Shown: one piece after another, positions 35,701-44,667 of the stretch
How positions within the stretch are numbered: position 1 is the first letter of the stretch
How the letters are laid out: each line of letters opens with the position of its first letter
Origin: Mnemiopsis leidyi
Lineage: Eukaryota > Ctenophora > Tentaculata > Lobata > Bolinopsidae
Direction: 5' to 3'
Length of the DNA: 48,713 nucleotides
NCBI GenBank assembly: GCA_000226015.1
Contig: JH152716.1
Location: forward strand, 33,180-81,892
Position numbers and translations under genes: made by a program
The notes under the pieces: generated by a model
Databases searched by the model: none
What the model was told of the DNA's origin: nothing
What the model saw: only the letters and a program-made list of their open reading frames with translations

Positions 35701-38700
35701 CACGCTCGAGCAAGGATGGCCGGACGAAATGGAGAAAGTCGATTTGCAGATTGGACACAATTAAAACGCGGACCGGACAAATGTAATCGCAGGAGAAAGT
35801 AAATCGTCTTATCTCATCGCGAAGCCGAAGTATCGAGTTATACATTTCATGAAGTATGAGCTCATCCAGCTTCTTGAACAAAACGGTAAGCTAACTGAGG
35901 ATGTAGATAGAATCGGCCGGCTATCCTCTAGTTCCGAGTAGGTGTAGCCAAGTCACCGTGACTGTGACTGATCAACAACTTCAAACTTCAACTTGTACTT
36001 CAGTTGTCTGACTGGCAGTTCTTAGGAGGTGAGATAATGTCACGTCACAGTCCAAGTAGCGTTGATTGGCGCTTGGTAATTTTTTGCTGCATTGGTGCAG
36101 AAGAGCGCAGCTTGGATATTTGTTCAGGTCTTAGGAGTTGCTTAAATTATTTCTATAATTTCTCTTATATATTATAATTTGTTCATAGGTTCTCGAGAGA
36201 TGATAACGAAAACTTTACAACCGTGCGATGTGAAGAATTGGTGAAGTCTGAGCGATGAAATGTAGCATTGATTTTTGTAAAATAGAAAAAAAACAGAAAT
36301 CATAAAAGCGGCTCCATTCAAAACAGCACATAACTGGCCCATACGGAAAAATCTGGTGAACCTACCTTCGTTTACCGCAAACAGATTCTCAAACCCGCCA
36401 AATCTCTGCAGTCCCCGAGCGGGGTTCGGGGGGTTGGACCCCTCAGATCCCCCGAAAAACAACTCGTCGTTTAATGAGTCAGAGCTACTCATTGTGCCGT
36501 TTGTTGGGTCCTGAGCATGGGTTTGGAAGATTAGTCGATCTTCAGCATAGTAGGTGATATGACGCCATAAACAAGAATCTAACGACCTTTTATAAGGATG
36601 ATTATAAAATCGTGTATTTGTCAATTTAACAAAATTTTAATCATTATTGATATAATTTAAGGAAAACTGTTCATTAAAGTTGTTTCTGAGTTCTGCTCTT
36701 CTGAATTTTTACTCCACAGCAAATTTATTTTCTGTTTTAAAGCGCCGCAATTATTAGATCACACACATAACAATTGCAGACCACGGCACACTATCGTTAT
36801 TCCACCTGCCAGGAAATGCTTAACGTTTTAAGTCGTTGACATGCAGATAAGTTACTGTATAATTGCTTAATTTTTGCTAACTCCGCCATCAAGAAAATGA
36901 TGATTTAAGTCCCATCATCATGATGATAGTGTGTGCCGCTAATTTTACAAGCACCAATAGAGTAAATGTTGTAAAAAATTACAAAGAAGAGTTCGACGAA
37001 ATTTTTTAGGTGAAATAGAACAAAGAATAGAGAAAGGTTTTTTGAGAAGGGGCCACAAATCGTTTATATCACGTGATACCGTTTCTCAATATTGATTGGC
37101 CGTACCTAACTTGTCCCAGATGATACAAAAGAATAGTGACTCTCCCCCAAAAATACCTTCCTTTGCTATTAATCCCCAACAAAAATTGACTTACACGGCT
37201 AGAAGTCCTATAATAATCCGTCTCCTCAAAGTTTGGACCACAATTCTCGATATCAGACTGAGATGAGGTAAAATGTCTGCGAGCTGGAACTTTTGTGACG
37301 TCATCACTGCGAAAGGCTGAATCATCAGCTTCCGACATGACGTCATCAGAAGCGATGACGTCATCAGACGTAACATCACCGTGGGAAAGTTTGACGTTGA
37401 GCGAGTTACGATCGTCCGTCAAGTTGGAGAGTTTTGGGGATGTGTTAAGTTTGTTATAGCCAGAACGTTCGTCCTCTGGTGTGCCAGCTAGTATGGTTCT
37501 GAAATATAGTTTTTATAACTTCAAGTTTTATGTCGTAGTATAAATGTAGTTCTGTAAAACTTCAACTTTTATTTCGTAGTATAAATATAGTTCTTTATAA
37601 CTTCAAGTTTTATCTTGTAGTATAAATGTAGTTCTTTATAACTTCAAGTTTTATGTCGTAGTATAAATGTAGTTCTTTATAACTTCTACTTTTATTTCCT
37701 AGAATAAATATAGTTCTGTATAATTTCAAGTTTTATCTTATAGTATAAATGTAGTTCTTTATAACTTCTACTTTTATTTTGTAGAATAATTGTAGTTCTG
37801 TATAACTTCAAGTTTTATCTTTCAGTATAAATGTAGTTCTTTATAACTTCAACTTTTATTTCGTAGTATAAATGTATTTATTGATAACTCAAAGTTTTAT
37901 GTCGTAGTATAAATATAGTTCTTTATAACTTCAAGTTTTATTTCGTAGTATAAATATATTTCTTTATAACTTCAAGTTTTATTTCGTAGTATAAATATAG
38001 TTCTGTATACCGGGAAGACGGTATCAACATTTACTAGGTATCTAGATTTTAACGTCAAGATTAACGAAAATTATTTTTAAAGATGTCTGTCGATCGCAAC
38101 GCCTATAAGACATGTCTAGGATATTGCTGCCCTCTTAGTCAAGTTGTTTCTGGCATTAACAATATCACGGAATTTAAACGTCCTGCCTCAGAGATTCTGA
38201 CACTTGGTTTAATGGATAAAATACGATTGTCAATAATCTGTCTGCTTGGTCACGTCAAATATGATTAGAACATAAAAGTACAGATATTACCTCCCGGTAC
38301 TAAGGGTGACGGTGCAAGAGTTCAAGTTACTCTTGACCATATAAGAACTTATGAAGACTTATAGAACTGCGTTCTGACGTTTTAGAACGACGGTAAAGAC
38401 TAAAGAGGGACTTTACTTCCATATTTGGTATAATCGTTATCGAGCACTGCTAAAATACATTCACAGTACCCTCTTTGAAAATCCTGGTCTTAGATATATT
38501 GTGCAGTCGTAGCCACCCAATCCATTAATATCAAAGTAGTGCATAATTATTATAGACCACATTTTACTTACGTCTTACAGGATAATACATGTGGAATTTC
38601 CACAATCATCGAGCCGAACATTCATGTTGGAATTGAGCTTGCTAGATTTCGATACGAAAAAAAAGCAATGCTTCGTTTCAACGTTATAACAAATAGTTAT

Positions 38701-41205
38701 GAAGCCACGACTCTAAGAACAGTACTTGTGTAACGCAATTCTATATATCAGATGTATATGTGAATAATTGTAATTTAGGTGAATATTACCTATAATGTGT
38801 TCAAGAGTACCAAGTAAGTAAGTTTGATAGTATCTCTATTGGATAGGTATAGTTTATCCCAGTAAGAATAAGCATGTTCATGTCATGTAACATGTCGTAC
38901 ATCGTAGATATAGGTAGTAGGCACTCATAGGTACAATACAACACATAGGTATATATATTGCATAAAGATCGTATCAAAATTGAGGAATCACACATTTTTG
39001 ACCTAGTTTTACACACCAGACATGCTCTTCATTCTTGTGAACTACCAATACTGTCCAGGACAGAACTTCTAGCTATAAAATGACACAATGTCGTTAACAC
39101 GAGCATAAGAACAATAACTAGAAATCGAGCCACACATTGGCGTCCCTTCTAAGGTTTCACCATCAGGACAAAGCTGATGAAGAGGGAGACATATGTGTGT
39201 TGCGATGATGTGCGGTAAGAGCAGAGCAAGATCGTGCGTGTTACTGATCTACGAGTTACTGTGTGTCACTAACAAGCTGTTCCTGATTCTACTTACAATA
39301 GTAGAGGGTTGTGGGTAGAAGAACCTTAAGTCTGCAAGCTAGGCTACTGTTAAACACTAGCTCACTAGGCTGCTGTACCAGTCATAACAAGGGAACCAGT
39401 TTAGCACCAGAGCATGGTCACAAAAAGGCACAGTTTAAGGCATCGAATCTTTCGACGTTTGTTTGCAATAAGATAACTAACAAAATTTGTGAGACAATTA
39501 TATTACAATATCTATCACCAAACTTTGCAACATAACTTAAGCATTCAGTGTTATGGACAGGAGAAAGCATTTCACACGAACCGTTTTCATAACAAATAGA
39601 ACCATATAGCTGAGAGTGAAGCTACACAATTTTACCTCTCTAGAAGCTCAGCTTTGTCCTCAAGAGGAATGTCTTTAGCTTGTAGATGTTTTTCAGTTGC
39701 AGAAGAAAAGTTAGCTGACATCTGAAATAGGCAGTTTAACGGTATGGTGTGGACTTAAATAATACAAAACAGATGGACATTATTATGGGATGAATCAAAT
39801 TTTTGCCTGTCTGCTGACTTAAATTGATTCCAGTTGGTGCCTGGTGGAAAAATGATATATTGCACATTGTATCAATTCCAAATTTTGGAATGAAGAAAAT
39901 TGTCAAAAAGCTGACCTCTGGTTCCATCAATGGTGAAACAGCTCCCGAGATCATGAAGTAGTTGTCCTCAAAAACATGCTCTCTCTTCTTCCTGCTGTTA
40001 GAGTTCTATAATTTTCTTAGTGTGTATCAAGTAAATCATTCTAGACCATACAATAGAGTGATGCAACAATCAATTTAAGAAACATTAGCACATACTGTAC
40101 TGTTAAAAATATTTCATTATGGATGAAATTGTCACTGAAGAGGATTAATCATGCTAACTTACACATCTTCAATATACTTTGTGTCTTTGTTCTCATGAAG
40201 CTCCACTATCTGATTATTAAGATAGCATACCTCCTCACATAATTTTGTAATCAGCTCATCTTTCCTGAGTGTGAGCAGTTAGACTGTATTTCAAAAACAA
40301 GTACATTCATCCCTCAATTTTCCGAGCCGCCATTTTCCGGGTCCCCCGATTTACTGGGCCTCATTCCTTTCCCCTGTTATTTTACCCGAAATTTGAGCTA
40401 AACATATTTTTCGAACTTTTTTTGCTACAATTGATATTTATGATGATTCGCCAGGAGTAAGGTAGTGTGCAGTGATAACTGATATGTGATCCCCTGCATT
40501 CCCGCCCTATAAACATATGACACACTAGCATTAACAAGCGTGGCTCTGACAGCATCTTGTTAGCTCAACAGCCTGGTACTCTTATGTATCGCGTCTTCTG
40601 TATCATGTTGGGCTCGGATGATTGGATCTTGCCCTGTCAATGCAAGGATGTGATGTGATCGCATGAAAGGAAAAGAGAAGTGTCATGTGTTTCATTATAT
40701 GTAGAATAAGGTATCATACTAAGCTCTGGAATGATAGACCCAGTACAAACTCCAGTATTTCCGAGGCAACTGTTAAATTTTGTTGTCCAAACTATGTAAT
40801 ACAGTCGGACTAACACTTTAACCTGTTTAACATTGTTCCAATGACAAGAAGACAGCATATAGACACATATGAGACAATTTAGACCCAATTTCGGCCCCAA
40901 ATGGCACTACCCCGATTTACCGGGTCCCCCAATTTACTGTGCATTTTTTCTTACCCCCAAAAAGCCTGTTAAATCGGGGGATAACTGTAATAACTTCCTC
41001 AGAAAAGCAAAAAACTATCAATAATGATATGTAAGACGAAAGTATCATACCTTTGAACCAATGTCTTGTTATTCCCATTAAGCTTTGGAGGAGCCGTTAT
41101 GGGACGTGGTGGCATGTCCTCAATGTTGAGAGTGTTATGTTGAAAGCTCTCAAATTTCTGGATTATATTGGCTATTGAGTCTGATTGGCGCTTCTGCTCA
41201 TTCAT
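13031..41205 (-). CDS. Large coiled-coil protein with C-terminal PH domain (15 exons found)
   Basis: Minus-strand exons, 5' to 3': 41205-41051, 40264-40163, 39991-39916, 39721-39636, 37498-37195, 36510-36366, 27556-27379, 26939-26704, 24410-24285, 17257-17083, 16489-16441, 16012-15863, 14753-14599, 13620-13565, 13154-13031. Each has AG/GT borders and phases agree at all junctions except 26704/24410 (phase 1 to 2), where one small exon is missing. The product is about 705 residues plus that exon. It opens with a short helix ([11 protein letters not shown]), then a coil ([11 protein letters not shown]), a polar Ser/Asp-rich middle, a coiled coil and a PH domain. This suggests a membrane-phosphoinositide- or cytoskeleton-linked scaffold, but I do not recognise the family. 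A join across the 9-kb intron 36365-27557 rests on phase only; two genes remain possible. Confidence 0.75.
15508..15816. mobile_element. hAT-type MITE with perfect 8-bp target duplication
   Basis: The element begins CAGGGGCATA and ends CTAGCTACGCCCCTA. It is flanked by AAAAGCTG at 15500-15507 and 15817-15824, an exact 8-bp target site duplication typical of hAT transposons. There is no transposase frame, so it is non-autonomous (309 bp). It includes short GGATCC(CATT) repeats near the left end. It lies in an intron, 46 bp past the donor-side edge of the exon at 15863. Confidence 0.85.
15863..17257 (-). CDS. Coiled-coil exons of the PH-domain gene
   Basis: Exons 17257-17083, 16489-16441 and 16012-15863 encode a basic segment ([13 protein letters not shown]) and then heptad-like helix: [27 protein letters not shown], then [20 protein letters not shown] and [10 protein letters not shown]. 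Phases are 2-0, 0-1 and 1-1, with good acceptors (CGTTCCAG, TTTACAG, GTCCAG) and donors. The coil probably drives dimerisation ahead of the PH domain. Confidence 0.85.
16655..16884. repeat. 58-bp tandem repeat, four copies
   Basis: Units start TCGTCTACATGTAAT at 16655, 16713, 16771 and 16829. They differ at only a few positions; the last copy is slightly short. The array is intronic, between the exons at 16489 and 17083. Confidence 0.95.
19027..19037. other. Assembly gap (11 Ns)
   Basis: Eleven unresolved bases interrupt the intron. Order and orientation of the two sides therefore depend on the assembly. Confidence 1.
20224..20324. repeat. Dispersed repeat, copy 2
   Basis: This is the near-identical inverted partner of 1-101. 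Its distal side carries a longer run of AAATGAATTT units (to about 20350), showing replication slippage at that end. Confidence 0.8.
21014..21170. repeat. 12-bp minisatellite (about 13 copies)
   Basis: The unit ATACCGGACCAG (or ...CCAA) is repeated with one 1-bp insertion near 21065. The unit length is a multiple of three and lacks stops, so long repetitive frames exist on both strands. These are by-products of the repeat. Confidence 0.95.
21345..21707. mobile_element. hAT-type MITE with GC-rich ends
   Basis: The terminal inverted repeats read CAGTATTGTGCGCCGCCG on the left and CAGTGTTGTACGCCGCCG on the right (as reverse complement). Flanks are TTCACCTT (21337-21344) and TTCACTTT (21708-21715), a 7/8 match to an 8-bp duplication. 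The ends carry many CGCCG blocks while the middle is AT-rich. There is no transposase frame; 363 bp. Confidence 0.85.
22570..22673 (+). promoter_or_regulatory. Candidate promoter: CCAAT, RFX-like X-box, TATA
   Basis: CCAAT lies at 22570-22574, GTTGTCATGGTGAC at 22596-22609 and TATATAAC at 22666-22673. The 14-mer matches the palindromic RFX X-box (GTTGCCATGGCAAC) at 12 of 14 positions. The order and spacing resemble a core promoter in front of the ATG at 22712. X-boxes are bound by RFX factors, often at ciliary genes. Confidence 0.4.
22712..22918 (+). CDS. Possible small plus-strand gene or first exon
   Basis: From ATG 22712 the frame runs 68 codons to a stop and encodes a charged peptide ([18 protein letters not shown], then [20 protein letters not shown]). 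No family is recognised. It starts 39 bp after a TATA-like motif and follows an X-box and CCAAT box. A usable donor (GAGA|GTAAAAC at about 22786) would make only the first 25 residues coding. It lies antisense inside an intron of the PH-domain gene. It may be a chance frame. Confidence 0.3.
   Translation: MELTDYEFSQDSARWCCITRLRYYESKTMKRISFDSGRKNERVDQIFKSRLYSILKSYCFNSSMEQSN
23234..23400. repeat. 8-bp minisatellite with higher-order structure
   Basis: Units of AGGTTACT/AGGTTACC/AGGTTACA are repeated. Three blocks are each preceded by TAATTATTTGCTT(G/C)GGTTA, so a larger unit was itself duplicated. Confidence 0.9.
24285..24410 (-). CDS. Polar exon of the PH-domain gene
   Basis: After the acceptor TTGCCTGCAG the frame reads [15 protein letters not shown] and [18 protein letters not shown], then PDYRIT. 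The donor AG|GTCAGT (phase 2) joins exactly to the exon at 17257. The 5' junction needs phase 2, which the exon ending at 26704 does not provide, so a short exon between 24.4 and 26.7 kb is missing from this model. A second in-frame AG lies three bases downstream. Confidence 0.65.
24475..24605. repeat. Degenerate GGCTAATT array
   Basis: Imperfect repeats of (T)TGGCTAAT, GGGCTAATT and GTTAGCT fill this interval. The overlapping frame that continues to 25002 has no known motif. Confidence 0.75.
25540..25672. repeat. Degenerate CACCTTGT(A/G)TTCGT repeat
   Basis: Imperfect copies of a 12-13 bp unit (GTCACCTTGTATTC) occur here, with related TTTAGTTAAACA(A/G)TCTG blocks before and after. Nothing else is seen between 24.6 and 26.7 kb that I can support, although one missing exon of the PH-domain gene should lie here. 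Confidence 0.6.
26704..27556 (-). CDS. Two middle exons of the PH-domain gene
   Basis: Exon 27556-27379 (acceptor CCCCAATTTCAG) encodes [17 protein letters not shown] and [19 protein letters not shown]. Exon 26939-26704 (acceptor CTGCCCTACAG) encodes a Pro/Tyr/Gly-rich stretch ([15 protein letters not shown]) and then helix ([18 protein letters not shown]). The phase 2 junction between them is exact. The second exon ends with TCAG|GTAATC in phase 1. Confidence 0.75.
30661..31182 (+). CDS. Small Cys-rich single-span membrane protein (Ly6/three-finger-like)
   Basis: From ATG 30661 a 173-residue frame encodes a short signal peptide ([14 protein letters not shown]), a Cys-rich ectodomain, a Pro/Lys-rich stalk, one membrane span near residues 140-160 ([18 protein letters not shown]) and a short Trp-rich cytoplasmic end ([11 protein letters not shown]). 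The ectodomain has eight cysteines: KKC, WC, TCY, YGC, GSC, QEC, SEC and DVCN. The last part ([10 protein letters not shown]) resembles the CC-x-x-D-x-CN close of Ly6/uPAR three-finger folds, and the number suits four disulfides. It is anchored by a membrane span, not GPI. An NMT glycosylation site follows. A CTTACCCAG just before 30658 could be an acceptor from an upstream exon. It sits antisense in an intron of the PH-domain gene. Function unknown. Confidence 0.62.
   Translation: MLILLLVLPASSLSDRKKCATGQLVDAHTLLDLTIAWCSSTRHTTCYTTRTRLHESMYEAEHLFVYGCGSCPYVEDSERDLQECSECPGDVCNLPHTYWNMTYKALPTKPPKVEKPFIPFKESKHFPQYEALAEPFIWTFPLACLVLVIFMILYYCIRAHIEDWYWWCVRYWQ
31183..34217. other. Intronic/intergenic stretch, nothing supported
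   Basis: Downstream of the Ly6-like gene I see AT-rich sequence with short repeats (CCTAGTAGTA at about 33280) and frames on both strands around 32.2-32.9 kb without motifs. No RNA gene or transposon end was identified. Confidence 0.45.
34218..34255. repeat. GA/GT microsatellite
   Basis: Runs of AG (with one AAAG interruption) pass into TG repeats. Confidence 0.95.
34321..34446 (-). CDS. Exon-like minus-strand frame of unknown membership
   Basis: A 126-base open stretch lies between a usable acceptor (TTATGTTCTGGCAG) and a perfect donor (TT|GTGAGT). It encodes [20 protein letters not shown] and [14 protein letters not shown]. Both borders are phase 2, so it cannot be inserted at the phase 1 junction between the exons at 36366 and 27556. 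It may belong to an alternative transcript, another gene, or be chance. Confidence 0.25.
36366..41205 (-). CDS. N-terminal six exons of the PH-domain gene
   Basis: The ATG at 41205 is preceded in frame by TAG two codons upstream, so it is the likely start. The first exons encode [20 protein letters not shown], a Pro-rich strip ([14 protein letters not shown]), a coil ([20 protein letters not shown]), [16 protein letters not shown] and [19 protein letters not shown]. Exon 37498-37195 is Ser/Asp-rich with repeated SDDV motifs. Exon 36510-36366 contains [19 protein letters not shown] and [12 protein letters not shown]. All five junctions fit in phase (2, 2, 0, 2, 0) with GT-AG borders. Confidence 0.78.
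37507..38006. repeat. 41-bp tandem repeat, about 12 copies, abutting an exon
   Basis: Units such as TAGTTCTTTATAACTTCAAG continuing to GTAGTATAAAT are repeated with scattered changes. The copy nearest the exon at 37498 supplies that exon's 3' splice site: AACTATATTTCAG on the minus strand corresponds to AACTATATTTATAC in the other units. Confidence 0.95.
38007..39635. other. Intron, nothing supported
   Basis: AT-rich intronic sequence between the exons at 37498 and 39636. Short frames (38083-38268, 38539-38733, 38801-39016, 39311-39535) have no motif, splice or repeat support. Confidence 0.5.
40304..40987. mobile_element. pogo-like non-autonomous element
   Basis: The left end is CATTCATCCCTCAATTTTCC and the right end (reverse complement) is CAGTTATCCCCCGATTTAAC. 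Both ends are flanked by TA (40302-40303 and 40988-40989), as for pogo/Tc1-type insertions. Subterminal repeats of the type CCCGATTTACYGGG occur at both ends. There is no transposase frame (684 bp). It fills most of the 786-bp first intron of the PH-domain gene. Confidence 0.7.
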
Positions 41206-41385
41206 TACCTAGACTGAATTAAATATAAAGATAATTGATGTGGATCTTGGGAATGTAGTCAGTGGTGCAATGCTTGAGGCCTGGGCAGTAAGTCCCAAAA
41301 TGGCAAAAAAAGTTACCCCCTAGGAACAATTCATAGAATAAAAGTTATTGAACAAAACCCACGCTCTAGAACTTGAGTACATGGG

Positions 41386-41624
41386 CAGCGGCGTAACGAT
41401 GCCCCGGCCACCCCGGCCGTTATAAGGGGGCAATTTTGCAAGATTAACCGGGCGACTAGAAAAATCGCGTGTTTGGTTTAATAGCTTCACTTTTTGTTCA
41501 GATTTTTCGGCCATTCTTTCACAAATTGCTCCCAGTAAGCCCTTACACCAGGAACGCCACTTAGGGGCCCATTTTCATCGCCGAGGGGCGCCCTATTGGC
41601 TGGAACTCCAACGTTACGCCACTG
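41386..41624. mobile_element. hAT-type MITE (family A) with perfect 8-bp target duplication
   Basis: The left end is CAGCGGCGTAACGATGCCCC and the right end (reverse complement) is CAGTGGCGTAACGTTGGAGT. It is flanked by TACATGGG at 41378-41385 and 41625-41632, an exact 8-bp duplication. At 239 bp it has no transposase. The frame at 41320-41514 overlaps it and is not a gene. Confidence 0.9.
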
Positions 41625-43005
41625 TACATGGGTGGACTTACAATTTGATCTTTCTGCTTAGAATTTTCCTTCGGTCTTCCTTTATTAATAATACAGTTTG
41701 TGTGCTAATATAAGATTCTAAGGATGACGTGAGATATCATAAATCGCTTTAATTACAGCCCAATTGAGTTTCATATTGTAACCACCATTTTTCCACCTGT
41801 TTGCTTTTTTGCTAATTTCCAGCTCTTTTCTATAAGTTTGCATTTAGACTAATCAAGCTAAACTTGTATGATCCTCATTATAATTGAATTGAAATTGAAT
41901 GTAATTTGCGGCACTTTTATTGAAATCTTTCAATTATAATCATCAAGTGTATTACAATATCAATTGTAAACAGAATTTGAAAAATTCACTTCAGGAACCA
42001 AGACATGCCTTGACAAGTGAACAATGATAATAACAATCAGGTGACACCAATACACCCATGTGGCCAGTAACATAACATTGGAGGGTCAAGTAAAATGGCG
42101 AACAATTACTTTGGGCCCAAATTGCAAGAGGAAGGATGAACTATAACTTAATGCTGCGACCTTTATAGTCATTTCCAGGTTAAGTGTTATTGGTCACAAC
42201 TCTGAATCTGATGCACAATTACAAATAGATAAACAATATTTGATAATAGTAATTATGTATACAAGGTTAAGCAAACATGTGTGATGAGTACAACGTTGAA
42301 AAAGAAATATTAAAAATTTACTAAAGAGGGTCTGTAAAAAAGGCTCTGGTTATAGCAAGTTTACAAAGCTAGTATTTATATTGTCTCGGGAATTCCCGAA
42401 TCTCGCGCAGCTCAAAGCTGCACTGATCGTGAGTGATTGTCGCGGTGATACCCGACTCACGCAGCTAAAGCGGATATAATCTCGTCAAGTGAGTTAGAAC
42501 AGTGGATGGATATAATTTCGTCAAATCTAGCATCATCACCTACACTAATGCACTGATCATGCACATCACATTTGCTAAGCCAACATAGCCCTGTGGCTCG
42601 CGCTGCGCGCGCCCTATTGGGACGCACATAGGTGTGTGTCGCGTAATTTATTGTTTAGCAAACATCACATGGACTGATGCACTGATGCACATCACCGTTT
42701 TGCGTTTGCTCTAACCTCTCAAGCACCTAGTAAGGTGCAAAACATCACAATTAAAATTAATTGCCATGCCTCCAATTACTGGATGCAAAGTCAAAATTCC
42801 CTTCGTAGCGTAAGTATCCGGTAAAATTAAATTTCGTCGAGCAGTCTTTGGTCTAACTAAACTCAATTAGTCGGACAAAGTCAGACAAGCTTACGCAAAA
42901 GGGTTTTGGTTGAAGCAAATAGTCTCCCGGGGAGTTTTTCGCGCGCCGGAGGCTGCCGCTTCGAGGCAGCAGGGCTAGGCAACTTGTAGCAAAAAGCAAG
43001 TTGGA

Positions 43006-43130
43006 TGGAGGGAAACGTAGAAAACGCCGCGCAGCTCCCGGTAAGCCCATTTTGCCGGTGCTGCCGTACAAGTCAATTTTAGCCTTTGTTGTTGCCGGGC
43101 GTTGCGCGGCTCTTTCTACGTTTCCCTCCA
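43006..43130. mobile_element. Fold-back element, about 36-bp imperfect arms
   Basis: TGGAGGGAAACGTAGAAA opens the element and its reverse complement closes it. Both arms continue with similar GCCGCGCA and CCCGG blocks. A further related left end (AAGGAAAACGTAGAAA) begins at about 43183, so a second decayed copy may follow. No clear target duplication is seen. The overlapping frame 42853-43131 is not a gene. Confidence 0.65.
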
Positions 43131-43783
43131 ATTAAGCAACAAAGAATGAGGTCCACAGGCTAAGTAACCTTTACTGCTTTGAAGGAAAACGTAGAAATTT
43201 GTTTCATGTCACGTTGTGACCACCGGGGGCGTACAGCGCCCGGCATGCCCATTTCAAATTTTTATAAAAGATAGAGCGGTTGTCCGCGGTAAAGGCGATT
43301 TTTTAAAGGACCGAGTTTAAAAGGTATCCGTCGTTATTTTCGATCAAAGCACTCAGCAAATGCAAATTAAAGAAAAATATATATTTCATATTTAGCGCTT
43401 ACTGCCCTACTCATACTACAAATTGAAAATCGAGGGCTACCAAGAAGTCCTGAATTTTGTATATTGCTGAACAAGTTACTCAATTTGCACAATTTATTTA
43501 CACTATTTGTTTTTAATGAGGGTGGTTAAACCACCGCTGTTATAATTTTAGTATTTTTAATGATTTAACTCGGAGTCTTTCCCGGGGGACCTGAGGACGA
43601 GATTATGATACAATATACATCTTTGTTTAACATCTCGGCCGTTTATTTCTTTATTTCTGTTAAAGATCATTCAATTTGATCTGCGTTTCATAATCGAAGC
43701 TTTATGTACTACGATCTTAATAACCAAGCAGTCCTTTCAAATGATAACCCATTGTTTTCGAATGGTAAATGGCAGCAACTCAT

Positions 43784-43951
43784 CAGTGGCATAACGTTGT
43801 AGGGCTAGCCAATATGGCGCTTCTCGGCAATTAAAGGCGCCCTACTTGGCGCCTAGTTTAAGGGCTCCCATTTTTCTATAAAAATTTGGCACCCCCTTAT
43901 GACGGCGCCCTCCGGTGTAGCCAGGGTGGCCCGGGCATTGTTACGCCGCTG
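43784..43951. mobile_element. hAT-type MITE (family A), opposite orientation
   Basis: The left end CAGTGGCATAACGTTGTAGG matches the right end of the element at 41386-41624. The right end (reverse complement CAGCGGCGTAACAATGCCC) matches that element's left end. Flanks CAACTCAT (43776-43783) and CAACTCCT (43952-43959) are an 8-bp target duplication with one change. The element is 168 bp. Confidence 0.88.
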
Positions 43952-44667
43952 CAACTCCTGCGGCGTAGGAATTTTTAACCCTTGTCAGCACCCTATCTAT
44001 CTTAGGGGGAGGGTTTGGACCCTTGCGCCAGCCCCTTGTTCTCAGGAGTCCCCTTTCTGTAGGACTGTTTGGCTGATGCCCCTGGAGTTGTGGTAAACAC
44101 TCCATCAATATCTGCAGGTTACCTTCTAGACGCTCATATTATTAGTGTATGAATTATAACCTCCACCGCTAGTCATCTTCTAGCCGCTCATCTGATGAGT
44201 GTTTGAATTATAAGACAGTGAAATAAAAACAGCCAAGAGGAACTGGTTAAAGCTAACTCAAAAATTTCCGGTCAACAAAACGCCACATATCAAAAACAAA
44301 CATAGAAAAAACCAAAAGGTCTAGCTTAAAGCAGCACAGCACACACATAAGCATGAAGAATGCCAATTTTTAAATCCACCTGGGTGCCCACTCTAGCCCA
44401 TGGTCCAAAACTAATGTAAAACCAAATATGTTAACAGTAACAATAACATAATTCCAAATGACCAATCACCAACCCCATAGCAAACATTTTCATTATGAAT
44501 GTACTTTAGGCTTAATACATACCGTTCAAGATCACACACCAGATCTAGATAAATTACACTTTATCCTCCAAAAACAAAATGCACAATTCAGCCTCGAGGT
44601 TCACCTAGCAGGACCATTAGCAAATTGTGGTGTTAGATTCTTTTAATATGTATGTATGCTATTTTGT

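Larger units (their letters stand above)
27557..36365 (-). other. 8.8-kb intron of the PH-domain gene
   Basis: This intron holds the plus-strand gene at 30661-31182, a GA/GT microsatellite at 34218-34255, a poly-C run of 12 at 35346-35357 and two unconfirmed exon-like frames (29305-29439 + and 34321-34446 -). I found no other gene. The frames around 27.8-28.1, 32.0-32.5 and 35.5-35.9 kb are open on both strands without motifs. Confidence 0.5.

Noticed and set aside
35599..35890. Open frames on both strands with a GTAAGC donor-like site
   Set aside because: The best frame ends after about 41 codons in LLEQKR with a stop; neither strand gives a consistent exon.
41265..41330. CAGTGGTGCAATGC start, like another family A MITE end
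   Set aside because: Only the first bases resemble the family and no matching right end or target duplication was found.
42853..43131. 92-codon minus-strand frame
   Set aside because: Half of it is the GC-rich fold-back element at 43006-43130; no motif.
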